From: Phymatolithon calcareum
Lineage: Eukaryota; Rhodophyta; Florideophyceae; Hapalidiales
Length of the DNA stretch: 64,000 bases
NCBI GenBank assembly: GCA_977006965.1
Contig: OZ345383.1
Coordinates: 1,550,001 to 1,614,000, forward strand
Reading direction: 5' to 3'
The notes beneath the pieces were generated by a model. It was not told the origin of the DNA. It ran no database searches and saw nothing but the letters and a program-made list of their open reading frames with translations. Below are positions 33,742 to 46,669 of the stretch, piece by piece. Position 1 is the stretch's first letter; the number at the start of each line of letters is the position of its first letter. Made by a program: the position numbers and the translations under genes.

Positions 33742-35100
33742 GTGTATTTTGACCTCGAATGGAGACCAGCGATGCGGGAGATGACCAAGGTGGAGCTTGG
33801 ACGAACTATCGGCGCAAAATCGGCCGAGACGAAATTCAACCAAATAATGAAATCAAGCATTATTACTCGAAATATGAAACAAAGGGCAGAGGCTCCCAAA
33901 GCGCAGCCCTCGGCCGCAACCCTTCCGAGGCGAGCTCGCAGGGCAACGCAGGTAACACCAACGCCCCTCACGAGTGAAAAAACTGACAACTAAACAGACT
34001 CAAAGAATATTACCTCCTTCGTAGCACCCGAGCTATCCCGAAATGAGACGATCAAAGAAGAACTAACGACCCAGAACGAAGACACTATCAACATGACGCC
34101 GAAAGAAAGAAAACCATGATAGCTTGAACAAAATCAAGCCTCACCCAGCCTTGAACCGACCACCGTGACCCTGAAGAACCTGCAGAAGAAGAAAACCTCG
34201 ATATAAGCAGAGATACAGCTCCCCACTTGGTACCCGAAATCGAAAACTGGAACGATAAAGCCCACTATACCATGCGAAAGAAAGCAAGAAATAGCCCTGG
34301 ACAGAACTCGGTGGAAAACACTCACCGACGAGAGGGGACAACGAAGCCATATCGAGACACCCACGACTGCTTACACTGGAGCCCTAAATTCCCCTGTCTC
34401 TGCTGATTGGGAACAAGGAAAAGGACCATATCTCCGAATGGAAGTCGAAATTCATCAGTACTCGGCAGAATGTCAGCTGTACCAAATGTAATACCCCCAG
34501 ACGCTTTAAAAATACGATACCAAAGCCGATGCGGTGTGGCACGAGCCCAATGAATGGAATTCTTTCTGCAGCGGGCCCGTCGGGCGCCTGGCTATTCATC
34601 TGGCGGAAGCAAGGATGGAAAAAAGCGGTGGCACAGAAAGCAAGAGCGATACGCAAAATCATGTCACCAAGATGCAAAGCGCAGAAAGGGCCAAGAGGAA
34701 AGCACTGAAAAACGCGGTCACGCAACTCACACAAAACGTATCCCTTTTGCAAGCCGGGGTCCGCGCTCTAATGTAGAAGGGGGATTCGGAACTGCGGTAA
34801 CCGAAACTAGACGTACATAGCGACCTTTGTACTGCAGCTCACCAGGAATACCAGGACCGTCCGACCACCGCACTTGCAGGAATACCAGGACCGTCCGAAC
34901 ACCGCACTTGCAGAAAGCCACACCCAACGCACGCACACCAAATGGGCCGGCCATGTAGGGACTGAATGTCCAGCCTGCTCCAACAGCTTGCACGGCAGTA
35001 ACCATCCCGCGCAGCCCAGCGGACCGACTGTTACCGTCCACGCAACCGACCCGAAACACAGTTCCTGTCCTGTCCTCGCCGAAACTGTTGGCCGAACCTG
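33742..35100 (+). pseudogene. LINE B ORF1-like region
   Basis: Basic and hydrophilic frames at 33742-33993 and 34534-34820 contain coiled-coil-like Lys/Glu/Gln stretches. A later one has CPACSNSLHGSNHP, a possible decayed zinc knuckle. A 34-bp unit is tandemly duplicated at 34843-34910 with one mismatch. ORF1 assignment rests mainly on position upstream of the endonuclease. Confidence 0.4.
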
Positions 35101-35944
35101 AATGTCACAATGCTAGAAACTCCGACCTAAACATAGGGACATGCGCTGATGTCGATATTCTCAGGAATAGACACGGAAATCGAAGAACGTACGCCGAAAT
35201 TGCGGCCATTCACAGCCCATAGTACCGTGTGGTGCCGGAACATGATCAAAGAAAAATCGCCGGACTCGAAAGAATGGTGAAGGGAATAGCTCGCCGACTG
35301 CGTATCCCGCCAAAGGTGGTACCGTAGTACTTCTGCGGATTATTTGAGATAGAAACGATCTTGATCAGCTCAAAAGCCTTTACAACAGACTCAGGGTATC
35401 GCTGCCGCAAAGGGCTTTACTAGGACTATCGTTCTGCGGAGGCCATTCCTAGAGGTACTAACGGACGAGCCGCTCGTGCATCGCACCGTTGCCACCCTGC
35501 GTGCTGTGCGCCTCTCATACGATCCAAAGTTTTGTATATGGAGTGACACGGTGAAGTGGTGCCGAGAGAATTTCAAACTGGCCGACGAAGCGCTAATGAT
35601 AATATAAACCGAAAGCGTAAGACTCTGTGACGAAATTCAGAGCCATGTTGATCACCCGTACGAAGGACCAGGAGAAAAAGGCGATAAAAAAGATGACGGC
35701 CTTGCTCTGAAACTTCAGTGCGCCGAGGAACAAGCAACGTGCGAATGGCAGCAGACAAAGACTATAACGAAGAGGACGCACATATCGCCTCGGATGTTGC
35801 AGCCCCTAGATGCAGAATCTCCCGCAAGCGAAAACGCTAAAACCCCCATGACGGCATCGCAAACAACTCCGTCCTCTTGCTCTGCGCAATGACCCAGAAC
35901 ATGGATTTAAAGACAACGTCGGTGGTTCGCCGGAATTACAGCGC

Positions 35945-36520
35945 ATGGTTGAACAATTTCTCGAAGATCAAGCAGTGGAAATACTCGGAATAACCGAGAC
36001 CTGGCAGAAACAAGACCAATCCGTCAATGTACTTTACCAACAGTTCTCCGGGACTCGCCCTCCCCCCCTCTGTCCAAACCGAGAGGTGGTGTCGCTCAGG
36101 TCACGAGAAGAGGAATTGCTTCCAAAGTCACCTACCGCCACGCCACACCCACCGTTCAACTGCTTATCACAGTAACTACAGGAGTTAATGTAGCGGTGGC
36201 CGGCATCTCCCCTCTTCCGACAAAAGACGAAACTACACAATGCCTCGATATAGTTCATACAAACTGCAGAGGGAAGTCCATCTTCATGGAAGGCTTCAAC
36301 GCGCGGCATCAAAATTTGGACTCTAAATCGAAAACCAGAGGACGACGCATGGTCCAATGGGCGGCAACCGGCAACTGGCGAATCTGTACAGTAACGGGGG
36401 CCACTTTCCAATCGCCCGTAGGAAACAGCAATATTGGCATATTCTTGACAAAATCTATGGATGCGTCAAGAGTCTGGGATGTGGGACGGAATAAGAGTTG
36501 GACACATCCCAGTGAGCAGG
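35945..36520 (+). pseudogene. LINE B APE-type endonuclease
   Basis: ILGITETWQ (near 35.98 kb) matches the ITETW block. EGFNARH (near 36.29 kb) matches GDFNAHH with the Asp lost, and RGRRMVQW and GATFQSP follow as expected for exonuclease-endonuclease-phosphatase domains of LINEs. A frame change lies at about 36.17 kb. Confidence 0.7.
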
Positions 36521-37079
36521 AGGGTAGAGCGCAAAAAAACCCTCCCCCACATTCGTCGAGTCCTTCATATCGACGACAGCGAGAAGGCCCAGAGCGTGCC
36601 AAGGCTGCTTCCGAAGCAATGGCAGGCTGGGGACCCGAGATGATGGACAAGCTGAAATCCTGCAATTATCAAGGGGAACTAGACAAGAGGTACGGACAGT
36701 TCCGACGCCAGATAACAAAACCATGGATAAATACGCGGAGACGCCCTCCTGGATACAAGCCTTTCTGGACGCTTGCGCTAGACAACATGGCAAAAGATCG
36801 AACCAAACTGTACCGAAAGGATATTCGAACCAAGAATCCGGAACTAAATGTGGGTCCCAGTCCGAAAAGCGAAGAAATCTCAATACGATCCGCTCGTGGA
36901 GGACATAGACGATCAATCCACACGTCAAGCTAAGACCAAGCTCTGTAGAATACTGAAATACAAGAGCAAGAGAGGAGGTACAAATCGCGCGCTGGCGGCT
37001 TCAGTACACCTATGTTTGTTCACAGCCCACATAACAAACGTCTGCAGAGCCGATACAGCTTGGAAGCCCACCCTGCACC

Positions 37080-38690
37080 GTTGCACGGTATTCAAAGCCA
37101 TCGTCAAAGGCATCAAGGAGGCTCTTCTTCGGCGCCCGCGAGGAAAAGCACTCAGACAGGACAAGATCCTACAAGAAAACACAATTATGAGCGGCAAACT
37201 GCTTGGATGCCTATGGAAGGTATGCGGTAGACTGCAATGTATGCCGACAGTATAGCGCCGAGTACCGTTAATCCTTATTCACAAAAAAGAGCCGGCGCAC
37301 GTTCCAGGGAACTACAGACCAATTTGGCTATTAAGCCAAGTCAGGAAAATCATAGATGCGGCGATAGACTCTGCTATACCTCAACGGCACAAATTCTATC
37401 GATTCCAATGGGGATTCCAGAAGAAAAAGGAGACTGAACTTGCGATCCTGAGGTCAACTAGCACAATGAGGAGTGGTCATCGCTTCATCGCAGTCATGGA
37501 CATATCTTCTGCTTACGATCGAGTCCTGCGTCACATCGTTATGCTCCGAGTGCACAAATGCCTACCCCCGGATATCACCGTAATGATCAAATAACTACTA
37601 AAACCGTCACCGGCCTGTAATGCGGGAAACGAGGAGAAGACATGGCTTTTGATCTGCAGCGGAGTCCCCCAGTGCTCCCCGCTAATTCCGTTCCTCTATA
37701 ACATGTTCATAGACACATTTGCCGAGAGGATCAAGAAGGCACCCGGACACATGCCAAAGTACCCCGCGATCCTATTTGTCGACGCCGTTCAACTGCAAGA
37801 GATAGACTCGGACGGAATGCAAATGCGCCTCGATGCACCGACGTGATAGTCCAAGGAGAACGGGATGACGTGGAACACGAAGAAGGGAAAAAGAGAAGTC
37901 CTCATCTACCCCGGTTTATTCAAGCGAGAATTCCAGCTAGAAGGGGCCGAACTCCATGCAACAAGACGTCTGGAATACCTAAGTACGACCGCTGGCAACA
38001 CGGGTGTCACTGAACACGCCACGTTGAAACGAATCTCAAAAGCGAAGGATTTTCTCCTGGGGCTTCGAGGTATTGGAATGAATGCCAAGGGACTACACAC
38101 AATGAAGAACATAGCGATCTACTAGACCCTCGTGCAGTTACAGTGAGATTTCGCCTTGCACCTCACCCCGTGGAAGAGATCCGTCCAAGTTCAAATCAAC
38201 CAGGCAGAATGTTTGTTCTACTCCGTCATCCTACGACGATTTGCACTCTGCCTCCAAAACCGGATGAGGTCGCTCTGCAAAATCACACCCCCTGGAATTA
38301 AGAGGACACAACTCGGCGAACATTTTGCTCTGAGACTACTGAAGAAGAACTTGAAAACTAGAAAAAGCCAAACTACGAAGGTTTATCCGAAGACCTTCGA
38401 TACGCAAAACGAGATATTTCCTACATGCAACAACACGATCTGTTCAGCGAGTAGATCAACCGGACTGACGCCTAAAGAATAGAAACTGCGTCTTAGCGAA
38501 GCCTGGGGCCGAAGAGAGGAGAGACTAAATCGAAAAATGCCGGTGAACAGGAAAGAATGCTCCAACCCGAAAGTGTTACCCAGATCGCGAAAGCCCAGAA
38601 TGCTGGCATTGAAATGGTACTTCGGACGCTTCTCTCTACAGAACCCCTCTTCCATTATGGAGCACTTCGGCGAGGTTCTTCTTCACATGA
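37080..38690 (+). pseudogene. LINE B reverse transcriptase and C-terminus
   Basis: Recognisable blocks include NYRPIWLLSQVRKII (37.31 kb), MDISSAYDRV with the first catalytic Asp (37.50 kb), SGVPQCSPLIPFLY (37.66 kb) and a degraded YADD box (FVDA, near 37.77 kb). After these come WNTKKGKREVLIYPG, GMNAKGLHTMKN and KWYFGRF. At least five frame breaks are present. Confidence 0.8.
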
Positions 38691-38823
38691 TTTAATGTAC
38701 ATGTTTGATAAGCAGTGACTGCTTGTCAATCCGCAGTCATGGCTTTTCATTTTTGTTTCCTGTACGTGTGCCCTAAGCATCACGACATCGACTCTACGTT
38801 GAGCTTGCTGGGATGCTCAAGTT

Positions 38824-39511
38824 ATGGATCAGATGGTCGGAAAGATGACAATAATGGAGGCACAGATGAGAGAGCTGCGCAGGGAGTCCCCACAAGTCAA
38901 GAGTACCGTCCGACCGGCAGAGACGACTATCAGATCATGGAAGGAGGGCGTAAAAACGGGACCAGCTTCGGGTGCACCAGTGCCGAAGATTACTGAGCCG
39001 AAGATACAAGCGAGAAAAACTGCCACGCCGGAGCAGCCCACGAATACGATCAAGGAGACCAGAAACGAGCCTACCGAAAACCAAATGGGACGCCCGAATA
39101 ATGCAGCAGAACAGTTCCCCAGTCTCGCGAAAGAGAAAATGACGCTAAAAGAGAGACTCAAGACGAAGAGCATGCTGAGAACCCCCAAACTAGGAAGCCC
39201 GAAAACCTGGTGCCACTCGACTTTCGTGGATTGCAACGAATGCATGCGTATGCCCTCATCATAGAACTGCGATTGGGCCTGAAAAATCCCCGAAAAGTCA
39301 TATCAACTTGTCATTCACTGGAAACTCAGTTGTTGAGATCTTAACAGACAGATCATATACCGCTGATACGCTGAACGAGCTGAAAGGTGCGGGGATGGAA
39401 TATCTTCAGAGCTTCAATATGTTTGGAGACTCTTTGAGGAAAGGAAATATCGTTGATCAGATGGAGAGGCGAACCATGAACGTACATGCTGTGGTACTGC
39501 GCACGTCATGA
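38824..39511 (+). pseudogene. Probable non-LTR ORF1, second element
   Basis: A 146-codon Lys/Thr/Glu/Pro-rich frame (38824-39264) is followed in another frame by LRLGLKNPRKVI and SFTGNSVVEILTD (39308-39511). The second block resembles the C-terminal part of ORF1 proteins of some algal and fungal LINEs. It is not obviously part of copy B, and the assignment is tentative. Confidence 0.35.
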
Positions 39512-39549
39512 TGCTCCAGACTTCCAATGATTGATGCCGGTGCCCGCCT

Positions 39550-41091
39550 GTGGTAAAAAAGACAGCCAAGCAAAGAAAATGATCTCCTATTGGAAGAGCA
39601 GAACAGACGGTATGGGGAGGAAATAGAACCTGCAATATCCGTACAGGGTCGGCTGAGATAGCACAGGGGTCCTTACGGTGGATAACCTCAACCTCGGTGA
39701 TGTGCAATTTGTACGGTTGTACTCGAGACAAGTTGAGCGGGGGAAAAACTGCTCAACTAAGGAGTGCAGGTTACCTAGTTGGTGGTCACCGTTGGCAATT
39801 TGGTCAAACTCCAGGGCCATTAGGAATGATGCAAGCTATGTTGTACTTCATCTCATTGATGACCACAAAAAGGTGCTTTCCATCTACACGAAGTACTGGA
39901 TACGGTCCCATGTACCTCTTATCGGGTTCTCAGATTACGCGCACTTGATCTCCAGGCCGAACGATAAGGTCAAAATTACGTGGTGCTTTAGATAGTAGTG
40001 CTTTACGAACATGCAGTTCCACGGTTATGGTTTCCATTTCCGCACGTGCTGCTGCAATCCCGGTATAAGCTCGCTTTGCGTTGTTAGCTTTGTGTTACCT
40101 GTAGGAAAAGCAGCACTGTACCAAACACAAGAAGAGACTCTACTAGACCCTCCGGCCTCATGGTGTCATTCATGGCCTTAGCCGAGAGTCTAATTTCAAT
40201 TTCTTCATCAATCCCAGGTGATGCGTGCCTAATTTCGTAGAGATCCGCCTTATTGGAAGAACGTCGCTTTTCCGGCGCCAATTCGTGCAGCATCGAGTGG
40301 CGCTTTAAATTTGGTGACCGGATGACTCTTTTCAACACAATTCCAGCAGTATCGCTCTCGATCCGAGCCTGGAAAGAGCATTCCGGCAAGCCCTTTCGCA
40401 TATCGCGGCTTCGAGAAGTATATGAGAGTTTTGTTTGACTTTAACGCTGCCGTAGATGTAGACTGGGTGCGTTTTCTCTGGTTTCCATGGTTGCGGAGCA
40501 GAGAGTCTGCCTTTACATCCTCATGGAAGTTCGTCGTGTTCCCGCTCCACATAAGTGGGGGTCTGCTACAGCTTGAGTTTTACAGCACATAGTTGTTGCT
40601 CATGAGCGCGTTACATCGTCAGTAACTGAGCATGGAGCGCCTGCGCCTGGTGCGGGGATGGGGTACCGGGAATGAGCTGTTCCGCTTGAGTGGGTCCATA
40701 CCCCGTATATTTCGAAAAATAAGCCGAACTTGTTGGCTGACAGGCGTTCAGACCTGTGTATGTTGGGCAGCTTGGCGAATTTGCCATAAGAAGTAGCGGG
40801 TGAAGATGATACAGGTGGGTGGATGTTAATTGGCCATGGCCGAGGTTGCCCACTCATTTCATGGTGAGGACTGACGTTAAAATTTTGAAAAGGGGTGGGA
40901 GTTAAATTATACTGATTCGTACCGATGGTCGCAAGGCAGAGGTTCAGATGTAACATGGTTGATAACGCGGGCACGTCGGCGGGATAGGTGCTTATGTACC
41001 CATGAGGCTGGAGTAAGTCTGAATCCATCCTTTTCCAGGACATTGGTGCACTCTTGTCATGCAATTCCTGATTTGGCCATCGTGGTCCCAA
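39550..41091 (-). mobile_element. Internally deleted LTR retroelement relic L
   Basis: The minus strand has a Pro-rich frame (41091-40600), then a single zinc knuckle reading CWNCVEKSHPVTK (near 40.33 kb, final Cys lost). This is followed by an integrase C-terminal module: VRPGDQVRV, EPDKRYMGPYPVLRVDGK and ITEVEVIHRKD (40.08-39.69 kb). Gag zinc finger joined nearly directly to the integrase tail implies that protease, integrase core and RT were deleted. No LTRs were found. Confidence 0.5.
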
Positions 41092-41325
41092 ATAAGGTTT
41101 GGTCTCAATATTGGAATCTTTTTACTTAACTGTGGGGCGTTCTCCCATTTGTGCTGTTTATATATCGGGATGAATCGTGCTTGAGAACAGGGTTGCTCAG
41201 CTTGTTCCCTATTCTTAGGTATAGCATTTCATCTATGTAACGCGTTGACACAAGACGATTAATTTGTCATCAATTATGATATTTAGAGTTCTTTTGACAT
41301 CTCTTTTTAGCCCCGCAGTCATACG

Positions 41326-41427
41326 TGTTATGATCTAAAAATAAGCATACAGGTCAGCGTAGATTGCAAATACTCTCCGCTGCCGCTACACCACAATCAA
41401 AAGAGAAGAGAGATACCGAGTTTCACA
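41326..41427 (+). repeat. 5' LTR of Copia N
   Basis: 102 bases, TGTTATGATC...TTTCACA, matching 54394-54495 (for example CAAATACTCTCCGCTGCCGC in both). Confidence 0.9.
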
Positions 41428-41438
41428 AGTTATGGGCC
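41428..41438 (+). promoter_or_regulatory. Primer-binding site, half-tRNA iMet type
   Basis: AGTTATGGGCC directly after the 5' LTR matches the copia-type site GGTTATGGGCC in all but the first base. It is complementary to the anticodon arm of initiator tRNA-Met. Confidence 0.7.
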
Positions 41439-41464
41439 CTCTGTGAACGCACGTACCCCGAACC

Positions 41465-42993
41465 GTGCCGTCTCATCTAGATCGACTCTCTCTTCCCAGC
41501 CCATCACTGTGCCTCCGTTCAGAACCTCGCGCTCCAAACGAGCAAAAGCACGCCAGCGCCGCAAAGAAAACTAAGAAATCACTGCACAACTCTAACAATT
41601 CTGCCTTCGAAGCGCAAGACGATCCTAGAACGTACGACGAGCACCTGCACAAAGCCCACAGCCCACACAAAAGCATGCAGCCGACGCATACGTTTACAAC
41701 GCCGGACCTCGACCGCAATTATTACAGCCTCTGGCATCAAGCACTAACAGTGTGAGCAACTGCGCTAAAACTTGACGAGTTCATTACGTCCGATGTCCAA
41801 GCACCGATCGACCCTGCACAGGCATCCAAACACAGTATCAAAAATGCGCAAAATACTTCTCTCATCTTGAACAGTATCCCCGAAGCCATTCACAAAGAAC
41901 TAGAACCTGCTCTCTTCTCAATGCTCCCGTTTCGAAAATGGGAATCAATAAAGGCCACCCTGAACAGGAGCACGACTAAGGATCGTTCCATATGAATAAA
42001 TGAAGCACGCGTTCTCATCCTCAACACCGGAATGGAGCTCGACACCTGCATCGATAAGCGTCGTGACCTGCGCATCAAAGTGATAGCCGCCCAGTATCCC
42101 AACATACAGAATGAGCAAACGACTGGCATGTTCATTATTGACGGCCTCCGCCATAGTCCTATGCCCTTTTCTGCTGGAGAGCAGCTCATCATCAAAGAAA
42201 CTCCACCATTATGGTGTTCAAGAAGGCCTTCTGCGAATTAAATTCTACAGAAGCGGTCCAGACGAGCCGGAAACCCTACAGCCTCCCGTCAAATTCAAAT
42301 CGGAGAACACCTCCGCCGTCTTCCCCGACCACAGAATTTCGCCGCCACCAGGACTACAATGCGGGACAACAGTACCTCCACCGCAACGTCTCAAGGAAAT
42401 CACTACGTCCCCGCAACTACCGTAGTCGCTGGTGCAAGTTTCATGGCATGACTTACCACGATGACTCCAAATGCCGTGCCCAGATTTTCCAAGCCAATAT
42501 CGAGGAAGAAACTGAAAGCGGCCGTAACTCTATCGAAGATTGCAACTTCCAAGGAGGTCGTCCCAATCACGAAGTAAACGAAGATTCATACTATCCAGAC
42601 TCCTGCTGTTTCCCTACACACATCAAAAAAACGTCCGCGGCAGGAAAACTCCCAACCACAAAAAAATGCACGCAAACTGCCGGTGGTCATCGTAGTCCCA
42701 TCACGCACAGCGGCCCCACGAGATTATGCAGAAGATATGGAAAAAATAATATCCCCGTAGCAGTCACTCCGGTCGCCATGACAAAGAACCTCTTTTCAGT
42801 GAGCCAGGTTTCGAAACAATATGACGTACTCTTCCAGAACGACACTTCGTTTCTACTCCGAGAACAGCCAAAACCACCCAAAAGCGACGTAGTGGCACAT
42901 GAAAATCAGAAAAATGGCCGTTATCAACTTTCCGTGTCTCCTGACGCTTCGGCAAAATATTACGAAGCTCATAGTGCCCGCCTGTTTACTTAA
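41465..42993 (+). pseudogene. Copia N gag to pre-integrase
   Basis: Gag blocks run from the 41465 frame through LVLNTGMELDTC-like segments with one stop and one shift. A zinc-finger-like WCKFHGMTYHDDSKC lies near 42.43 kb. A GAG-pre-integrase block (MTKNLFSVSQVSKQYDVLF) lies near 42.78 kb. The frame ends at 42993, just before the inserted composite. Confidence 0.7.
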
Positions 42994-43079
42994 AAACGCC
43001 CACCCGTGGAACAATGGTCTCGAACAGAGCCCAAATTGACGGATTCTTTACAGCGCGATTCGATATTGAAAGGCCCTCC

Positions 43080-43572
43080 TGTAGTAGTATGGATGGGTGT
43101 CCTTGAGGCCTTGTTTTTCCGCGGCCATTACGGCCCTCAACGGCTTCAACCGAGTGCCTTCGACCTCGCCGGCCTCTCGGCTTAGGGTTAGTTTTAGTAT
43201 GATAAGACCTATTTGGTAGTATATGGCGGCCTCTCTCCGCCGGCTTTCAGTAAAATGGGCACCCCGTGTTTGGTTCAGATCGACCGTTTTTGGTTACAAT
43301 CTTCGCGGTCCTTTCGCCTCATGGAAGGCCTCGCGTACGAACTCAACGCTGCACCGTAGGTCAAGCCTCGGTCTTCGGACCTTCGCCTCTTCGCCCCTGT
43401 GCTTGCCCACGGACGTTGGTGTTCTCTTTCTATTGAACCCCAAGTCCGTGCCTCTGTTGTTGATTGCTCTGCCACTAACCTCCATCGGGAGAGACCTTTC
43501 GCTAGAGCCTTGCACGGCCTTTCCGGCTACCCGTTCTCGGACTACTCCGTGGCGAAGATCCGCCGATCTGCA
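43080..43572 (+). repeat. Left inverted repeat of the composite
   Basis: Pairs with 51163-51642 in inverted orientation. Similarity ends inside at a CGAAGATC..GATCTGCA sequence. Confidence 0.8.
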
Positions 43573-44507
43573 ACCACTACAAGTGGTGTCCCGACCTTGA
43601 ACGGTTCCCAACCGCTCGAAATCCTTCGGGCAGATCCTCCTTACCAAGATCCTGAGCGCTGGGGTGAACGAGGAAAGATGATCACCACGTTGAAGCTAAA
43701 CAATATGGCCGACGAGGGGCCCAGATCTCGCTCCACGCGAAATTCTCATCTGTGGGCTAAATAGATCGAGGCTCGGTACTGCTGATCAGACGATATACCC
43801 ACTTCGGCCCCCCTTGGGCCAGCGGCGGTACCGCGCGCGGCCCTCGACGACGACGAAGACGACTCGTCGATGTGGTCGGCTTGCGGCATCTCTGACCCTA
43901 CGGGCGTTGGACTGCGATCTGCGCACTGCTGGAGGCATCCTCCAGTGCACCGGCCGACCGTCAAGGCCTGAAGTCATCTGAAGAGCCGCACGGGGCGATG
44001 ATGGAGCCGACGCTCCAGTGAGCGCCAAAGTCCCCCGAGATACAAGTAGCGATCGGACAGACATCAGAATCCCCCGATTGGAGTTGGACGGAGTTTGGAG
44101 AAGGATGGCGACGGAAGAGTCAAATATGGTCGCTCTCAGGAAATCCAAGACCGCTCCTCCGTCACTCAGGAAAATATCATGCAATCCATGACCTTGGAGT
44201 TCGAAGGACGGCACGCTGCGAGAACGGCATACTTCGCCATTCATGACGCAGTCGCGTCCGTTGACGGGCAGATCGCCGCCGTGCAGGCCGAAGTAGCCTT
44301 GTTGAAGAATCAAGTCGAAATCTGTTGCCAATACGAGGCGGCACCGGCGGCTAGAACGAGACGCCGATATATCGATGACGACCAGGGAACGGTAAATAAT
44401 GAGTCCACCTCCCTTTCGTTCCAAATGGAGCACTGGTCGCGTGACGGCTCTCCGGGACCAAGTTGTCGGCCATAATTAGTTAATTCCAAAGGCTCACACG
44501 CCATGCT

Positions 44508-45290
44508 ATGGAGAGCCACACTTTTTCGGGTGAGCGACCCAGCGAAGTCCTCAAATTCCTATCCGCGTTCAAGACCACGTGCGATGAAAACGATATCCCC
44601 GAAGTTTCCGCAGTCCGCATGATGTCGAAGTACCTTAACGGGTTTGCCAGGCGACAATTCGACTCGTACAACGCCCTTGGAACTTCCCGCCTCAATAGAT
44701 TCCCCTCATATCCGGAGGCGGTCCAACACATGTTCAAATCGTTCGCAGCCGAGGAGGTCATTATCGCTGCCGTGGCCGAGTTTGAAGGCCTATTGTAGAG
44801 GCACAAGGACAATGAGCGAGCATTTGGACTACGGCTCTGTGACTCTGCGCGCCAATACGAGAACGTGTTCTCGGAGAACCAGCTATTTACTAACTTCATC
44901 CTCGGGGCGCACGCAGACATCAGGCCGGTCATCTTTAGCAACAAGACGCTATGGGGAGGGGTGTCTTGCCACGAATTCTTCAGGCTGTAGCAGGCCCTTA
45001 GTGACTCACATCGCGCCTTCCTCGGAAAACGCACGCGGCTGGGCCAGGCCATGTCGATTTGGTCTCATGGGGAGCTAGCCCGCTCTCAATCGTATTATGG
45101 TGAGCTCCGTAAGCAAGCGCCCGACCAGCCGGTAATCGCTATTGGGCTGCCACCTCAACACGATTGTTTCTCTGACGATCCGTCGGTCGATACTCGGTGG
45201 GACCCAGTGTTCTCACTGGGCTGCCATGAAGCTCATTTAGTCAGCTGGGACTCTAACCCTCCCAGGTTCTGATACCGCAACGGAAAGGTG
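44508..45290 (+). pseudogene. Gypsy O gag
   Basis: Starts MESHTFSGERPSEVLKFLSAF, then FPSYPEAVQHMFKSFAAEE, a stop at about 44.80 kb, and continues with NERAFGLRLCDSARQYENVF and HADIRPVIFSNK in other frames. This is a capsid-like retrotransposon gag layout. No clear CCHC knuckle remains. Confidence 0.65.
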
Positions 45291-45923
45291 CACCAGACTG
45301 TTCGCCGTTCTTCGGCAGATGCCGTCGGCGGCGAAGTCTGCCCGGCCAGGGTAGGTGAACTCCCTTCGAGCCCATGTTGACGTTTGTTACTCCTGCCTTG
45401 GCGAAGGACACCGGCGCCCGCAGTGACCTCATCGGGACCGTCCGTCTGAAGAGCCGAACTTCGCCGTCCTCCAGGCTGAGAACTTCAAGTTCCTGCAATC
45501 GCACCAGCAGCAAGAGTTACGTCGCGTGGACACTGCATCACCGCTTACTGCGGAGCTGGAGAAAGTTGGATTCGTGGTGGTCGTGATTCTAAACGAGCTA
45601 GGCCCCATTTTATTCCCACGGACGATGTGTCCTCCAGAAGGTCTACACCAACTACAGCCCCCGGCACAAGGAGTCCTCATAGTGGAGCCGGAACAAAGGC
45701 GTCTACCGGCTGAGAGTTCGAATCGAGCTTCTCTGCGCTGTGTGAGCTCGAGGCTAAAGGCTCCAAATGAAGGAACCTCGACTTCAATTATCCAGTCTCG
45801 GCCGTTTGGACTTCTGAGCTATTTGTCCGTCTCACAGTACCATCTGTCACAGGTGCGCTTCCTGTCGGCACACAATTACAAGGTAGAGGCCCCATAGGGC
45901 CTGATTCACGGACCTTACGACCA

Positions 45924-46250
45924 ATGCTCACGGTTGTGGTCACCGGAGCAGGGCCCAACTTGGTCCGCGTGCACTTCCTTCCCCCGGCGGTACTCGCTTC
46001 GTGTGACGACAGCAGTGACATCGTCAACTTGGCGTCTGCTTCAAAGCACCGCATGGATACAATTGGGATTGTTACCATAACATTCAAAGTCGCGTCGTAT
46101 TCCGTGCGACAACCATTCGTTGTCGTGCGGCTACTCGGGGCCGATGCCCTCTTGGGCTGCACGTTCATCGACAACCATATGAAACTAGTGCGGCCTTGGG
46201 GAAAGTTAATCGAGTTGGAGGATGGAACTTGGATTACGATCAGGCGCTGA
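45924..46250 (+). pseudogene. Gypsy O protease
   Basis: GAGPNLVRVHFLPP near the start and LLGADALLGCTFIDNH near the end match the retropepsin flap and C-terminal region of Gypsy proteases. The catalytic Asp of the D-S/T-G triad is replaced (VVTGAG), so it would be inactive. Confidence 0.75.
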
Positions 46251-46669
46251 ACCCTAATGGACCCAAGGGACCGGCCAGCGACAGAGATCCCACTGCTAAA
46301 AGACGGCCCCTCTCTTTCGGCACATGTGCCACTATCGCGACGACCGGTTATCCCAGTCGATACCAAAGCGACTTTTCAGGTTGTTTGCGGCGCCTCTGGT
46401 ACCTGAGTTTTTGCTCTGGTACCGCATTTGTTCTTGAAGAAGCGAGTTAGTGTGTCCAGCGGCCAATTTGACGTTAGACCGCTCGTGACTTTCCGGATCT
46501 TGATCTCTAACGTTTCTTCCGGAGATATGACACTCGTAAAACACGGAGTATTGGGCTTGGCGCTACCGGCCCGGACAAAAATATTCACGAGCAATATTGA
46601 CACTCGGCGACCGGACTTCACAGTGCCTGCGCGTTATGGCCTCGCATAGGCCTTACGCGATGACGAGCC

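Larger units (their letters stand above)
33742..38690 (+). mobile_element. Longest LINE copy B (APE endonuclease and RT)
   Basis: Contains in order an ORF1-like region, an APE-type endonuclease, a reverse transcriptase and the family-specific C-terminal region, with many frameshifts and stops. The C-terminus runs to EHFGEV and then leaves the family sequence at about 38.68 kb. The conserved 3' UTR seen in copies A and C is therefore missing. No TSD was identified. It abuts the Gypsy F relic upstream. Confidence 0.8.
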
